Assembly: GCA_009919445.1 (NCBI GenBank)
Contig: RGBY01000050.1
Coordinates: 1 to 12,870, forward strand
DNA from: Planctomycetia bacterium
GTDB taxonomy: Bacteria > Planctomycetota > Planctomycetia > Pirellulales > UBA1268
Reading direction: 5' to 3'
DNA length: 12,870 bases
The notes beneath the pieces were generated by a model. The model saw only the letters and a program-made list of their open reading frames with translations. It ran no database searches and was not told where the DNA came from. Positions 7,801 to 12,870 of this stretch are shown piece by piece (the first letter of the stretch is position 1; every line of letters begins with the position of its first letter). The position numbers were made by a program, and so were the translations under genes.

Positions 7801-8262
7801 ACCCGTATCGATTTTCACGCCCTCCTCGGCGGACCTCTCGGCAGCCGTCTTGCGGGCATCAGCCGTTTTCGCCGCCGCTTGAAGTTGCCGCGTAGCCTGC
7901 TTTGCCGTCTCCCGCCGCTCGATGCTCTTCTGGGCATCGAGAAGAACCTCTTGGCAGCGATTGCGGAGTTCCGGGGCGAGGGATTCATCACCACGTATGG
8001 CAGCGAACGCCGCAGCGATTTCGTCTGCCTCGGACGTTGGTGCCTGATCCGGGTTTGCTGTCGCCGGCGGCGGTGATGATGCCGCTGGCCGAGCGGGGTT
8101 CGGCTGGGCCAGTGAAGCCCTGTCAGGGGTAGCTGGCTGTTGGCTACCAGGAGCGGCCACGGGCTGGAGGGGTCTGCGGGTCTGAGCCACTGCCTGCGAT
8201 GTGGTGCCAAACAGGCAACTGAGCACGAGTAGCGGGAGTAAGGTGGGGCAGTGGCGGGGCAT
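4843..8262 (-). CDS. Large MscS-family mechanosensitive channel (MscK/MscM-like)
   Basis: A 1139-residue inner-membrane channel predicted to open under membrane tension and release solutes on hypo-osmotic shock. A signal peptide (about 1-27, ending SQAVAQ) is followed by a P/A/Q-rich linker. Then comes a long charged helical, coiled-coil-prone periplasmic region (about 85-500). A multi-helix membrane bundle starts near 531 (PILAAAMLFLIILFAVL). The MscS module occupies the last 240 residues: the pore helix GLSVGLGFGLQEVVANFVCG, then EQPIRVGD, VIPNKDLITGRVTNW, and a C-terminal alpha/beta domain. Length and layout match E. coli MscK (1120) and MscM (1107). The start is ATG at complement 8260-8262, chosen because it leads straight into the signal peptide. 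A TTG at 8295 would add 11 residues. No strong ribosome site is visible. Whether K+ gates it, as for MscK, is unknown. Confidence 0.93.
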   Translation of the reverse strand: MPRHCPTLLPLLVLSCLFGTTSQAVAQTRRPLQPVAAPGSQQPATPDRASLAQPNPARPAASSPPPATANPDQAPTSEADEIAAAFAAIRGDESLAPELRNRCQEVLLDAQKSIERRETAKQATRQLQAAAKTADARKTAAERSAEEGVKIDTGGVTASSSATEISAVVKRLNADLASLNEQSKAIQQQINERRTESKELPQRLAALEEELTAIGQPPSDDDETNPVLARVMAQAAPLKKAAIEAELELARQKLTTYEVEALVLPLEQQRLERQIDAVTKMITRVSQWATQQRTDEISKKVADFKQLCQRSQPADVDLLEDTVLLFEKWPTYVTDAQQWNALLLKAKDATNDLRNDLQQTESLLEADRTTGSGLSRSAGSLLKRKQVMLGRTQALFPEANKQIAAVDDAQDILADIDTLLDELAQQSNVMPGGTETDVQDRQRTLLELMYTDIDRALVDTLIPIGVQFEVLNRLIHDYESVINRNLLWIRSDKPLRLSNLRSLVTVTGWLEAGRLRTLAESFVGGVAKRPILAAAMLFLIILFAVLHRWFVLRIVALGTSLNGANAMRLWPTVQAVFFTACAGLPVWLPIETLSRLLGEFATAGTTEAFVADALSAAGLVFLPLEMLRQLIRPHGVAVDHFGWSKLVIQPLGRAVRRTAGLGLGLVFLARLLLLERTVHSELSPLARLVFAGLMLCLAGILWRLLDRRTGVTAGLLASYPDSPLAKLAWLWRPLATALPILLAVLSLAGYAFAATQLAVSLYQSIWLIVAAAVLHSVALRWLLVSKRRIALQQLRERSALREHAEGSGAATEMLDVNQMKLSAIDQQTRRLIDAGILVGLVVSLFWLWSPVVPALSFLDSVVLWQQLAADGTVSSVVTLNNLLIAVPSILFTYVLVRNAPGLLEAAVLQRLPLDNAARYAVSSLTSYLLAILGILFVAGTLGLSWSSVQWLAAGLSVGLGFGLQEVVANFVCGLILLFEQPIRVGDVVTLDSITGVVSRIRMRATTVTTWERQEYVIPNKDLITGRVTNWTLTDSVNRAEITVGVAYGTDTRRTAALLQEICRDIKEIMLDPAPIITFSEFGDSTLNFVVRFYLASLDNRLATISELHTVIHERFHAEGIEIAFPQLDVHVSQMPPASS

Positions 8263-8396
8263 TGCGGACAGGATCAGTTGGAGAGAGCACTTCAAGGCGT
8301 TTTCCGTAAGTGCAGTGTTCGTAGCCGCCGGCGTGCCGTCAATGGAGGTTTCCCAGTCTCAATGTATAGGTTTTACCCGCGGTGATGCCCCGGCGT

Positions 8397-8426
8397 CAGA
8401 AAGCCCCCGGTGGAAACCGGGGGATC
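8397..8426 (+). repeat. REP-like hairpin element A, copy 1
   Basis: A 30-bp unit repeated exactly at 8518-8547. It holds a perfect 8-bp stem, CCCCCGGT with ACCGGGGG, closed by GGAA, a GNRA-type tetraloop. It is preceded by GAAAG and followed by ATC. Confidence 0.9.
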
Positions 8427-8452
8427 GCGTGAAAGTGGGTTCGGAATCACGC
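8427..8452 (+). repeat. Middle hairpin between A1 and B1
   Basis: GCGTGA (8427-8432) and TCACGC (8447-8452) are perfect inverted repeats around a 14-nt loop, extended to 7 bp by flanking C and G. At the matching place after A3, CGGTTGA (8677-8683) and TCAATCG (8692-8698) can pair with one G.T wobble. After A2 only a wobble-rich stem is possible. Confidence 0.5.
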
Positions 8453-8487
8453 GTGGTGCTGTCCGCTCGCTTCCACTCGCGGCTTGC
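8453..8487 (-). repeat. REP-like element B, copy 1 (inverted relative to A)
   Basis: A 35-bp unit repeated exactly at 8575-8609. Read on the minus strand it has the form AAGCC...GTGGAA...GG, like element A, and matches A at 15 of 21 positions. Its arms are CCGC and GCGG. Inside them, two possible sheared G.A pairs and two more pairs close the same GGAA loop. It is therefore a diverged member of the same family in inverted orientation. Confidence 0.75.
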
Positions 8488-8517
8488 TAAAGTTGGCAGT
8501 ATCGGGTTCCGCTGCAG

Positions 8518-8547
8518 CAGAAAGCCCCCGGTGGAAACCGGGGGATC
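8518..8547 (+). repeat. REP-like hairpin element A, copy 2
   Basis: Identical over 30 bp to copy 1 at 8397, 121 bp further on, with the same 8-bp stem and GGAA loop. The sequence that follows (GCGGTTGAG) is shared with the degenerate third copy rather than with copy 1. Confidence 0.9.
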
Positions 8548-8574
8548 AGCGGTTGAGTGGATGTAGCGTCAGTT

Positions 8575-8609
8575 GTGGTGCTGTCCGCTCGCTTCCACTC
8601 GCGGCTTGC
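8575..8609 (-). repeat. REP-like element B, copy 2
   Basis: Identical over 35 bp to the copy at 8453, 122 bp further on. The A and B copies keep nearly the same spacing (26 and 27 bp between them), so the A-B pair was duplicated as a unit. Confidence 0.88.
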
Positions 8610-8645
8610 CGGCGCAGGGTTCGTTGCGGTTTGCACGCTATTGCG

Positions 8646-8675
8646 AAAAAACCGCCGATGAAAACCTCGGGGATC
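8646..8675 (+). repeat. Degenerate third copy of element A
   Basis: A-rich start, then CCGCCGAT, GAAA and a C/G-rich arm ending GGGGATC. It aligns with element A with several substitutions and one extra base. The loop position is GAAA, again a GNRA sequence, but the stem is largely broken. The downstream GCGGTTGAG matches the flank of copy A2. Confidence 0.65.
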
Positions 8676-8792
8676 GCGGTTGAGATAGATATCAATCGTG
8701 GACCACGTGCGTCGAATCTGACAGATGTGGGCTCTAGGACTTTGTTTTTCGGCAGAAAAATGGTTGATCCTTGCTGGTAATCGCGTTAGGGT

Positions 8793-8799
8793 GAGGAAG
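8793..8799 (+). promoter_or_regulatory. Ribosome binding site candidate for egtD
   Basis: GAGGAAG ends 4 nt before the GTG at 8804 (AGGA-to-start spacing 6 nt). A competing site, GAGG at about 8860-8863, is 6 nt before the in-frame ATG at 8870. The sequence therefore does not settle the start on its own. Confidence 0.55.
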
Positions 8800-8803
8800 T
8801 TGG

Positions 8804-9934
8804 GTGTCGCAGATAGGCACTGGTCAGGACGATTCATTAACGCGGCTGGCGGAGCTGCAGAGGTGCCATATGCGAGAAACAACCCCATCGGGGTGTGCCG
8901 ACGTATCCCTACACGAGACGGCGACGGACCTTGGCAACGAGAGTGTGGTCTCGGTCGGTGAACTCGACCTGCTTGAGTGTGCCCCGCGGCAGCGACCCCT
9001 GCTTGATGAGGTGATTGAGGGGCTTCACGGCCCCGAGAAGTCACTCCCCGCCAAACTGCACTATGACCAGCGAGGGAGCGAACTCTTCGAGCAGATCTGC
9101 GGGCTCGATGAGTACTACATCACCCGGACCGAACTCGGCATTATGCGAGAGACGGCGCCGCAGTTAGCGGAGTCGTTGGGGCCCGAGTGTCTTTTGATTG
9201 AACCGGGAAGTGGGGCGAGTCTGAAGACCCAGTTGTTGCTCAAGGCAATGATTCGTCCCGCTGGCTACGTGCCCGTCGATATCAGTCGTGATTTCCTGCT
9301 TGAGTCTGCAGCGACGATCGCCGAGAAGCATGACATTGAGGTCTTGCCGGTATGGGCCGACTTTACCAGGCCACACCCGCTGCCAGAGCCAGCCGCTGAC
9401 GTGTCTGCCCGGGCAATCTATTTTCCAGGATCGACAGTCGGAAACTTCAGCCGGCAGGAGGCAGGCGCCTTGCTGGAACGGTTTGCAGAGGTGCTGAAAG
9501 GGTCTCCTGAGCAAGATGCTGCCGGATCAGTCGTGGTTGGCTTCGACTGTAAAAAAGAGGTGCCCCGCATGGAGGCGGCCTACAACGACGCCGAGGGGGT
9601 CACCGCTGAGTTCAACCTGAACGTGCTTGATCGTCTGACCCGTGAACTCAACGCAGGGTTCGACCGTGATCGGTTCGAATTCCGCGCCGACTGGGATGAA
9701 GAGGTTGGCGCGATTGTGAGCCGCCTGTGGGCCAAAGAGTCTCACGCGGTTGAGGTTGGCGGCAAGACAGTCTCCTTTGTGGCCGGTGAATCAATTCGCA
9801 TGGAGGAGTCGCACAAGTACACCCCAGATGAGTTTGAGCAGTTGGCTGCAACGGCTGGTCTTGGACTGGAGCGGTTTTGGAGTGACCAAGCGGGTGATTT
9901 CGCGTTGGTCGAACTCCGTCCACTCAGCTGCTAG
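8804..9934 (+). CDS. egtD: L-histidine N(alpha)-methyltransferase EgtD (hercynine synthesis)
   Basis: A cytoplasmic SAM-dependent enzyme that trimethylates the alpha-amino group of histidine to hercynine, the first step of ergothioneine synthesis. Numbering from GTG 8804 (376 residues), the family motifs are KLHYDQRGSELFEQIC (84-99), EYYITRTE (103-110), the SAM loop IEPGSGASLKT (132-142), YVPVDIS (155-161), YFPGSTVGNF (206-215), AAYNDAEGVTAEFNLN (258-273) and GESIRMEESHKYT (328-340). By comparison with mycobacterial EgtD, Y87, Y104 and N214 match histidine-binding residues Y39, Y56 and N166 at exactly the same spacing. The E-x-S at 334-336 probably matches E282/S284. The N-terminus is about 40-55 residues longer than usual. 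An ATG at 8870 would shorten it by 22. EgtB, the usual partner, is absent here. The gene is 38 bp upstream of a betaine-type ABC importer and probably in one operon with it. Confidence 0.92.
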   Translation: MSQIGTGQDDSLTRLAELQRCHMRETTPSGCADVSLHETATDLGNESVVSVGELDLLECAPRQRPLLDEVIEGLHGPEKSLPAKLHYDQRGSELFEQICGLDEYYITRTELGIMRETAPQLAESLGPECLLIEPGSGASLKTQLLLKAMIRPAGYVPVDISRDFLLESAATIAEKHDIEVLPVWADFTRPHPLPEPAADVSARAIYFPGSTVGNFSRQEAGALLERFAEVLKGSPEQDAAGSVVVGFDCKKEVPRMEAAYNDAEGVTAEFNLNVLDRLTRELNAGFDRDRFEFRADWDEEVGAIVSRLWAKESHAVEVGGKTVSFVAGESIRMEESHKYTPDEFEQLAATAGLGLERFWSDQAGDFALVELRPLSC

Positions 9935-9972
9935 ATGGCCTGTCCGCTGCCTTTGGGAGTGCTCTGCCCGAT

Positions 9973-10770
9973 ATGCCTGTTCCTGCGATTTCCCTGGAAA
10001 ACGTCTCCAAGGCATACGCCCCTGACAAGCCGCCAGCAGTTCGTGATGTCTCGCTGGAACTGATGCCCGGTGAGGTGCTGGCTTTGGTTGGTGGGTCAGG
10101 CAGTGGCAAGACAACGACGCTGAAGATGATCAATCGGCTCATTGAGCCAACGGCCGGTACGATCCGGGTGCAGGGAGAGGACGTTACTGCCATCGACCCG
10201 GTCTTGCTGAGGCGGTCGATCGGCTATGCCTTTCAGGGCGTGGGGTTATTTCCCCACCTGACCGTCGGAGCCAACGTGGCGATCACGCCGCAGTTGCTCG
10301 GCTGGTCGGCCGAGCGAATCAGCCAGCGAATTGATGAGTTGCTCACGCTTGTCGATCTACCACCTGAGACCTATCGTGATCGGCTGCCGAGGGAACTGTC
10401 CGGTGGGCAGCAGCAACGCGTCGGGTTTGCCCGGGCCCTGGCTGCGGAGCCGCGGGCCATTCTTATGGATGAGCCCTTTGGGGCACTCGACCCCATTACC
10501 CGAGACACCGTGCAGACAGAATTTCGGCAGTTGCAGCAGTCGCTGGCGGTGAGCGTGGTGATTGTCACCCATGACATGACCGAGGCGGTGCTTCTGGCTG
10601 ATCGCATCGCCGTGATGCACGAGGGAGAACTGCGGCAGTTGGGGACACCTCGAGAGTTGCTCAGGCAGCCAGCCGATGACTATGTGGCCCAATTGATTGA
10701 GACACCGCGACGCCACAGTGATTTTATTGAATCACTCATGAAAAACTCAGCAAGTGGAGGAAGCCAATGA
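9973..10770 (+). CDS. ABC transporter ATPase, OpuCA/ProV type (EgtV-like)
   Basis: A 265-residue ATP-binding subunit that drives import from the cytoplasmic face. Visible motifs are Walker A GGSGSGKT (40-47), the Q-loop YAFQ (Q88), signature LSGGQQQR (142-149), Walker B ILMDEP (163-168), D-loop ALD, and the switch histidine in VTHD (H200). LFPHLTVGANVA and the overall sequence place it with the quaternary-amine/osmoprotectant group (ProV, OpuCA, OpuBA). It stops after the nucleotide-binding domain and a short tail. The C-terminal CBS pair of osmosensing ProV/OpuCA proteins is missing, so ionic-strength gating by CBS domains is not expected. Its last four bases overlap the start of the permease gene (ATGA), and egtD lies 38 bp upstream, so all three genes are probably co-transcribed and the two subunits translationally coupled. 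Confidence 0.93.
   Translation: MPVPAISLENVSKAYAPDKPPAVRDVSLELMPGEVLALVGGSGSGKTTTLKMINRLIEPTAGTIRVQGEDVTAIDPVLLRRSIGYAFQGVGLFPHLTVGANVAITPQLLGWSAERISQRIDELLTLVDLPPETYRDRLPRELSGGQQQRVGFARALAAEPRAILMDEPFGALDPITRDTVQTEFRQLQQSLAVSVVIVTHDMTEAVLLADRIAVMHEGELRQLGTPRELLRQPADDYVAQLIETPRRHSDFIESLMKNSASGGSQ
10756..10763 (+). promoter_or_regulatory. Strong ribosome binding site for the permease fusion gene
   Basis: GGAGGAAG, the best Shine-Dalgarno match in the window, lies inside the end of the ATPase gene, 3 nt before ATG 10767 (6 nt from the GGAGG core). With the ATGA overlap it fixes the start. Confidence 0.8.
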
Positions 10771-12398
10771 GCCCACGCCTCCAACTTTTATTTGAGCAAT
10801 TGCCCAACCTGCTTGGTGGGCATCTCTCGCTGGCAGTGCCTGCGATTGCTGTGGGTGTGCTGATCAGTGTGCCCTTGGGCATTCTTTGTGTGAAGTCGGC
10901 GGCGGTAAGAGGTCCAGTGATGACGGTGATCTCGCTGGTGCAGACAGTTCCGAGTATTGCCCTGCTGGCCATTATGGTGGCTGTGCTGGGAGGCACGATT
11001 GGATACCGGCCGGCCTTCATTGCCCTGCTCGTCTACAGCATTCTACCGATCGTTCGGAATACGATTGTCGGGCTCGACAGTGTCGACCCAGCAATGCGGG
11101 AGGCAGCTCGGGCGGTGGGGATGCGGCCGCTCCAGCAACTGGTGAAGGTAGAGTTGCCCCTCGCCTTTCCGGTCATTCTTGCTGGCATCCGCACGGCCAC
11201 GGTATGGGTGGTGGGGATTGCCACGCTTTCGACACCGGTCGGGGCGCCGAGTTTGGGGAACTATATTTTCAGCGGGCTGCAGCTGCGGGATTGGCAGCGG
11301 GTGCTGTTTGGGTGCATCGCCACAATGTCACTCTCTTTGGTTCTTGATCAGTTGATTGCATTAATTGAGACGAGCCTGCAGCGGCGGCGGCTGGCACTGG
11401 TCTGGTCAGCGACGGCGGCACTTGGTGTCCTGCTCATCATCGGGTTGTCGCCCCAGTTTCTAAGTAGGACAGAACGTGGCTTTTCTGGACTAGTCACCAC
11501 GCAAGCCCTTAAGGAAAAAACCCCAGCGAGAGAGACCACGGTGCAGCCCCTGACCGGCCAGACCGTCACGATTGGCGCGAAAGGGTTTACCGAGCAGCTG
11601 ATTCTCACCGAACTTCTGGCAGCTGAAATTGAAAAAGCAGGCGGTCAGGCAAAGCAGTTGGGCAACATGGGTTCAACGATCGTATTTGATGCGCTAGCAA
11701 AAAATACGGTCGACGTTTCGGTTGATTACACCGGCACGCTGTGGAGCACGGTCTTCAAAGAGCCCGAGCCACTCAATCGGGCAGCCATGCTGGCGGCTGT
11801 CACTGGCAGGCTGTTTTCCGAGTACGGGATCGTCGCACTCGGGTCCCTCGGCTTTGAAAACACGTATGCGATGGTCGTGAAGGCCGAGCAGGCTGAGGCC
11901 CGGGGGTTTTCTACGATTGCTGACATTACGCCTCTGGCGGACAGGCTGAGAATTGGTGGTGACCCCGAATTTTTCGGCCGCCCAGAGTGGGAGCGAGTGC
12001 GGTCGCTCTATGGGCTATCCGCAATTGAGCAGGTGGGGATGGACTCAACGTTCATGTATCAGGCCGTGGCTGACGGTCAGGTCGATCTGGCAGCGGGCTT
12101 CTCAACAGATGGGCGGATTGATGCCTATGGGCTATCCGTGCTCGAGGATTCCCGCGAGGCGTTTCCTCCCTACGACGCTCTGCTGCTGCTTTCCCCGAAG
12201 GCAGCGGCCAAGCGGGAACTGGTGGCGATCTTGCGGCCGCTAGTCAATCGGATTTCTGCAGCGGCCATGCGGGCAGCCAATCGCAGTGTTGATGAAGAGG
12301 GAGACACCCCGGGCGAGGCCGCAGAAGCTCTCCGCCAGCTAGCATTTCCACGGCATGCGGACAAGGCTGCCGCAGTGACGCCAGTGGTCAGTCGCTGA
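10767..12398 (+). CDS. ABC permease fused to substrate-binding domain (OpuCB-OpuCC fusion, EgtU-like)
   Basis: A 543-residue inner-membrane subunit in two parts. Residues 1-228 are a BPD-type permease with about six helices. The segment EAARAVGMRPLQQLVKVELPLAFPVILAGIR (112-142) is the EAA loop that docks on the ATPase. After a linker (about 229-265), residues 266-527 form an OpuAC/OsmoF-type binding domain: VTIGAKGFTEQLILTELL (267-284), MGSTIVFDAL (301-310), VDVSVDYTGTLW (315-326), NTYAMVV (365-371), GGDPEFFGRPEW (397-408), GMDSTFMYQA (424-433) and LAAGFSTDGRIDAYGL (441-456). The topology puts this domain outside the membrane, tethered to its channel. Such fusions occur among betaine/choline importers and in EgtU, the ergothioneine permease-receptor of Helicobacter and Streptococcus, which is of similar length. 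The substrate is likely a betaine-like or ergothioneine-like compound. The pocket cannot be typed by eye. The 3' end overlaps the convergent dehydrogenase gene by 11 bp. Confidence 0.92.
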   Translation: MSPRLQLLFEQLPNLLGGHLSLAVPAIAVGVLISVPLGILCVKSAAVRGPVMTVISLVQTVPSIALLAIMVAVLGGTIGYRPAFIALLVYSILPIVRNTIVGLDSVDPAMREAARAVGMRPLQQLVKVELPLAFPVILAGIRTATVWVVGIATLSTPVGAPSLGNYIFSGLQLRDWQRVLFGCIATMSLSLVLDQLIALIETSLQRRRLALVWSATAALGVLLIIGLSPQFLSRTERGFSGLVTTQALKEKTPARETTVQPLTGQTVTIGAKGFTEQLILTELLAAEIEKAGGQAKQLGNMGSTIVFDALAKNTVDVSVDYTGTLWSTVFKEPEPLNRAAMLAAVTGRLFSEYGIVALGSLGFENTYAMVVKAEQAEARGFSTIADITPLADRLRIGGDPEFFGRPEWERVRSLYGLSAIEQVGMDSTFMYQAVADGQVDLAAGFSTDGRIDAYGLSVLEDSREAFPPYDALLLLSPKAAAKRELVAILRPLVNRISAAAMRAANRSVDEEGDTPGEAAEALRQLAFPRHADKAAAVTPVVSR

Positions 12399-12870
12399 TT
12401 GTTGCCACTGCTTTGAGAACCCCACTGGCTGGGTCAACCAGCTGGGGGAAGGCGTCGGGGAGCGTTTTCCAGTCCAGCCGATGGGTGATCCACGGCTGCG
12501 TATCGATGCGGCCGGCCTCAATGTCGGTGATGATCCTGGCAAAGTCTCGTGAGAGCGCGTTGCGGCTGGCCAAGATTGTTAGTTCCCGGCGATGCAGCAG
12601 GGGAGCGTGCGGAAGCGCGAGGGTCTCTTGGGTGATGCCGACATAAACGACCCGGCCGCCATAGGCGGCAAATTCAAGGCTGCGACTCATGCTGGTGGCA
12701 TTGCCAGTCGCGTCTATCACCAGTTCGCAGAACGCTCCGGCAGTACAGACAGCAATGGCGGTGACGTCAGCGGACGTTCCATCGGCGAGAATTGTGTCTG
12801 GTACACCCAGGGTTGTCTGCACGAAATCAAGCCGTGAGGGCACCCTGTCCATGACGATCGGTCGCCCGCC
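12388..12870 (-). CDS. Zinc-type MDR alcohol dehydrogenase, C-terminal part (cut by window edge)
   Basis: The frame is open from the window end to the stop at complement 12388-12390, showing 160 residues of the C-terminal half of a medium-chain dehydrogenase/reductase. The visible part starts in the Rossmann fold: GGRPIVMDRVPSRLDF, where the aspartate after the second strand is the usual NAD(H) ribose ligand. It continues with ELVIDATGNATSMSRSLEFAAYGGRVVYVGI, then HRRELTILASRNALSRDFARIITDIEAGRIDT, and ends in ITHRLDWKTLPDAFPQL. The run HRRELTI.ASRNA and the following helix resemble RspB/sorbitol/threonine-dehydrogenase-like members that oxidise sugars or polyols. The zinc-binding N-terminal domain is outside the window, so zinc ligands cannot be checked. 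It runs tail-to-tail into the ABC permease gene with an 11-bp overlap. Confidence 0.88.
   Translation of the reverse strand, partial: GGRPIVMDRVPSRLDFVQTTLGVPDTILADGTSADVTAIAVCTAGAFCELVIDATGNATSMSRSLEFAAYGGRVVYVGITQETLALPHAPLLHRRELTILASRNALSRDFARIITDIEAGRIDTQPWITHRLDWKTLPDAFPQLVDPASGVLKAVATISD

Larger units (their letters stand above)
8263..8803. other. 541-bp divergent intergenic region with a hairpin repeat array
   Basis: This gap separates the minus-strand mechanosensitive channel gene from the plus-strand egtD, so it must carry both promoters. I find no convincing open reading frame: the short frames here run through the repeats and have no recognisable domain. Its core (8397-8700) is filled with repeated hairpins described separately. 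On the minus strand TTGACG (complement 8337-8342) and AACACT (8314-8319) have a 17-bp spacing and are a weak candidate promoter for the channel gene. No convincing promoter for egtD was found. Confidence 0.7.

Noticed and set aside
8397..8547. Intrinsic terminators at the GC-rich A hairpins
   Set aside because: There is no T-tract after either arm, and no gene ends here since both flanking genes start from this region.
8397..8609. CRISPR array
   Set aside because: The repeats are two different palindromic elements in inverted orientation, only two exact copies each, and the sequence between them is not spacer-like. No cas gene is nearby.
8201..8780. Short plus-strand frames running through the 8.4-8.7 kb repeats
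   Set aside because: They cross the repeated hairpins, so repeated peptides simply mirror the DNA repeats. No initiation site or family match.
8764..8792. TTGATC, 17 bp, TAGGGT as an egtD promoter
   Set aside because: The -10 match is poor, and transcription would start almost on the GTG. It would only make sense with the ATG 8870 start.

Overview
The window looks like chromosomal DNA from a planctomycete, probably near the Pirellulaceae. The evidence is indirect. It is GC-rich and carries a secreted 3-keto-disaccharide hydrolase (DUF1080) protein, a family greatly expanded in planctomycetes. It also has a DUF502 membrane protein, a very large MscK-type channel, short mostly monocistronic units on alternating strands, and several GTG/TTG start candidates. 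There is no rRNA, tRNA, CRISPR array, transposase or phage gene.

Layout. Positions 1-2346 (minus strand) hold three co-oriented genes: a PNPOx-like flavoprotein, a dicarboxylate/amino-acid:cation symporter, and the 5' part of a DUF502 gene that leaves the window at base 1. A 158-bp divergent gap then precedes the secreted DUF1080 protein (plus strand, 2505-3323). A strong hairpin terminator separates it from the convergent amt ammonium transporter (minus, 3434-4768), which lies downstream of an MscK-like mechanosensitive channel (minus, 4843-8262). A 541-bp gap between divergent genes (8263-8803) carries a tandem array of GNRA-loop hairpins in REP/BIME-like inverted pairs. From 8804 to 12398 (plus) there is a compact three-gene unit: the histidine methyltransferase egtD, an OpuCA/ProV-type ABC ATPase, and a permease fused to its own substrate-binding domain. 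The final gene, a zinc-type MDR dehydrogenase (minus), is cut by the window end and overlaps the tail of the permease gene.

The most notable unit is egtD plus the ABC importer. EgtD makes hercynine (histidine betaine), the precursor of ergothioneine. The importer has the same architecture as the described EgtUV ergothioneine transporters: one ATPase, and one permease with a C-terminal binding domain. A linked synthesis-plus-uptake locus for ergothioneine, hercynine or another betaine is a reasonable hypothesis. EgtB is not present here, and substrate specificity cannot be read from the sequence alone. The divergent neighbour is an osmotic-shock channel, so an osmolyte role is the main alternative. 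The rest of the window is mostly transport: glutamate/dicarboxylate, ammonium and osmotic release.
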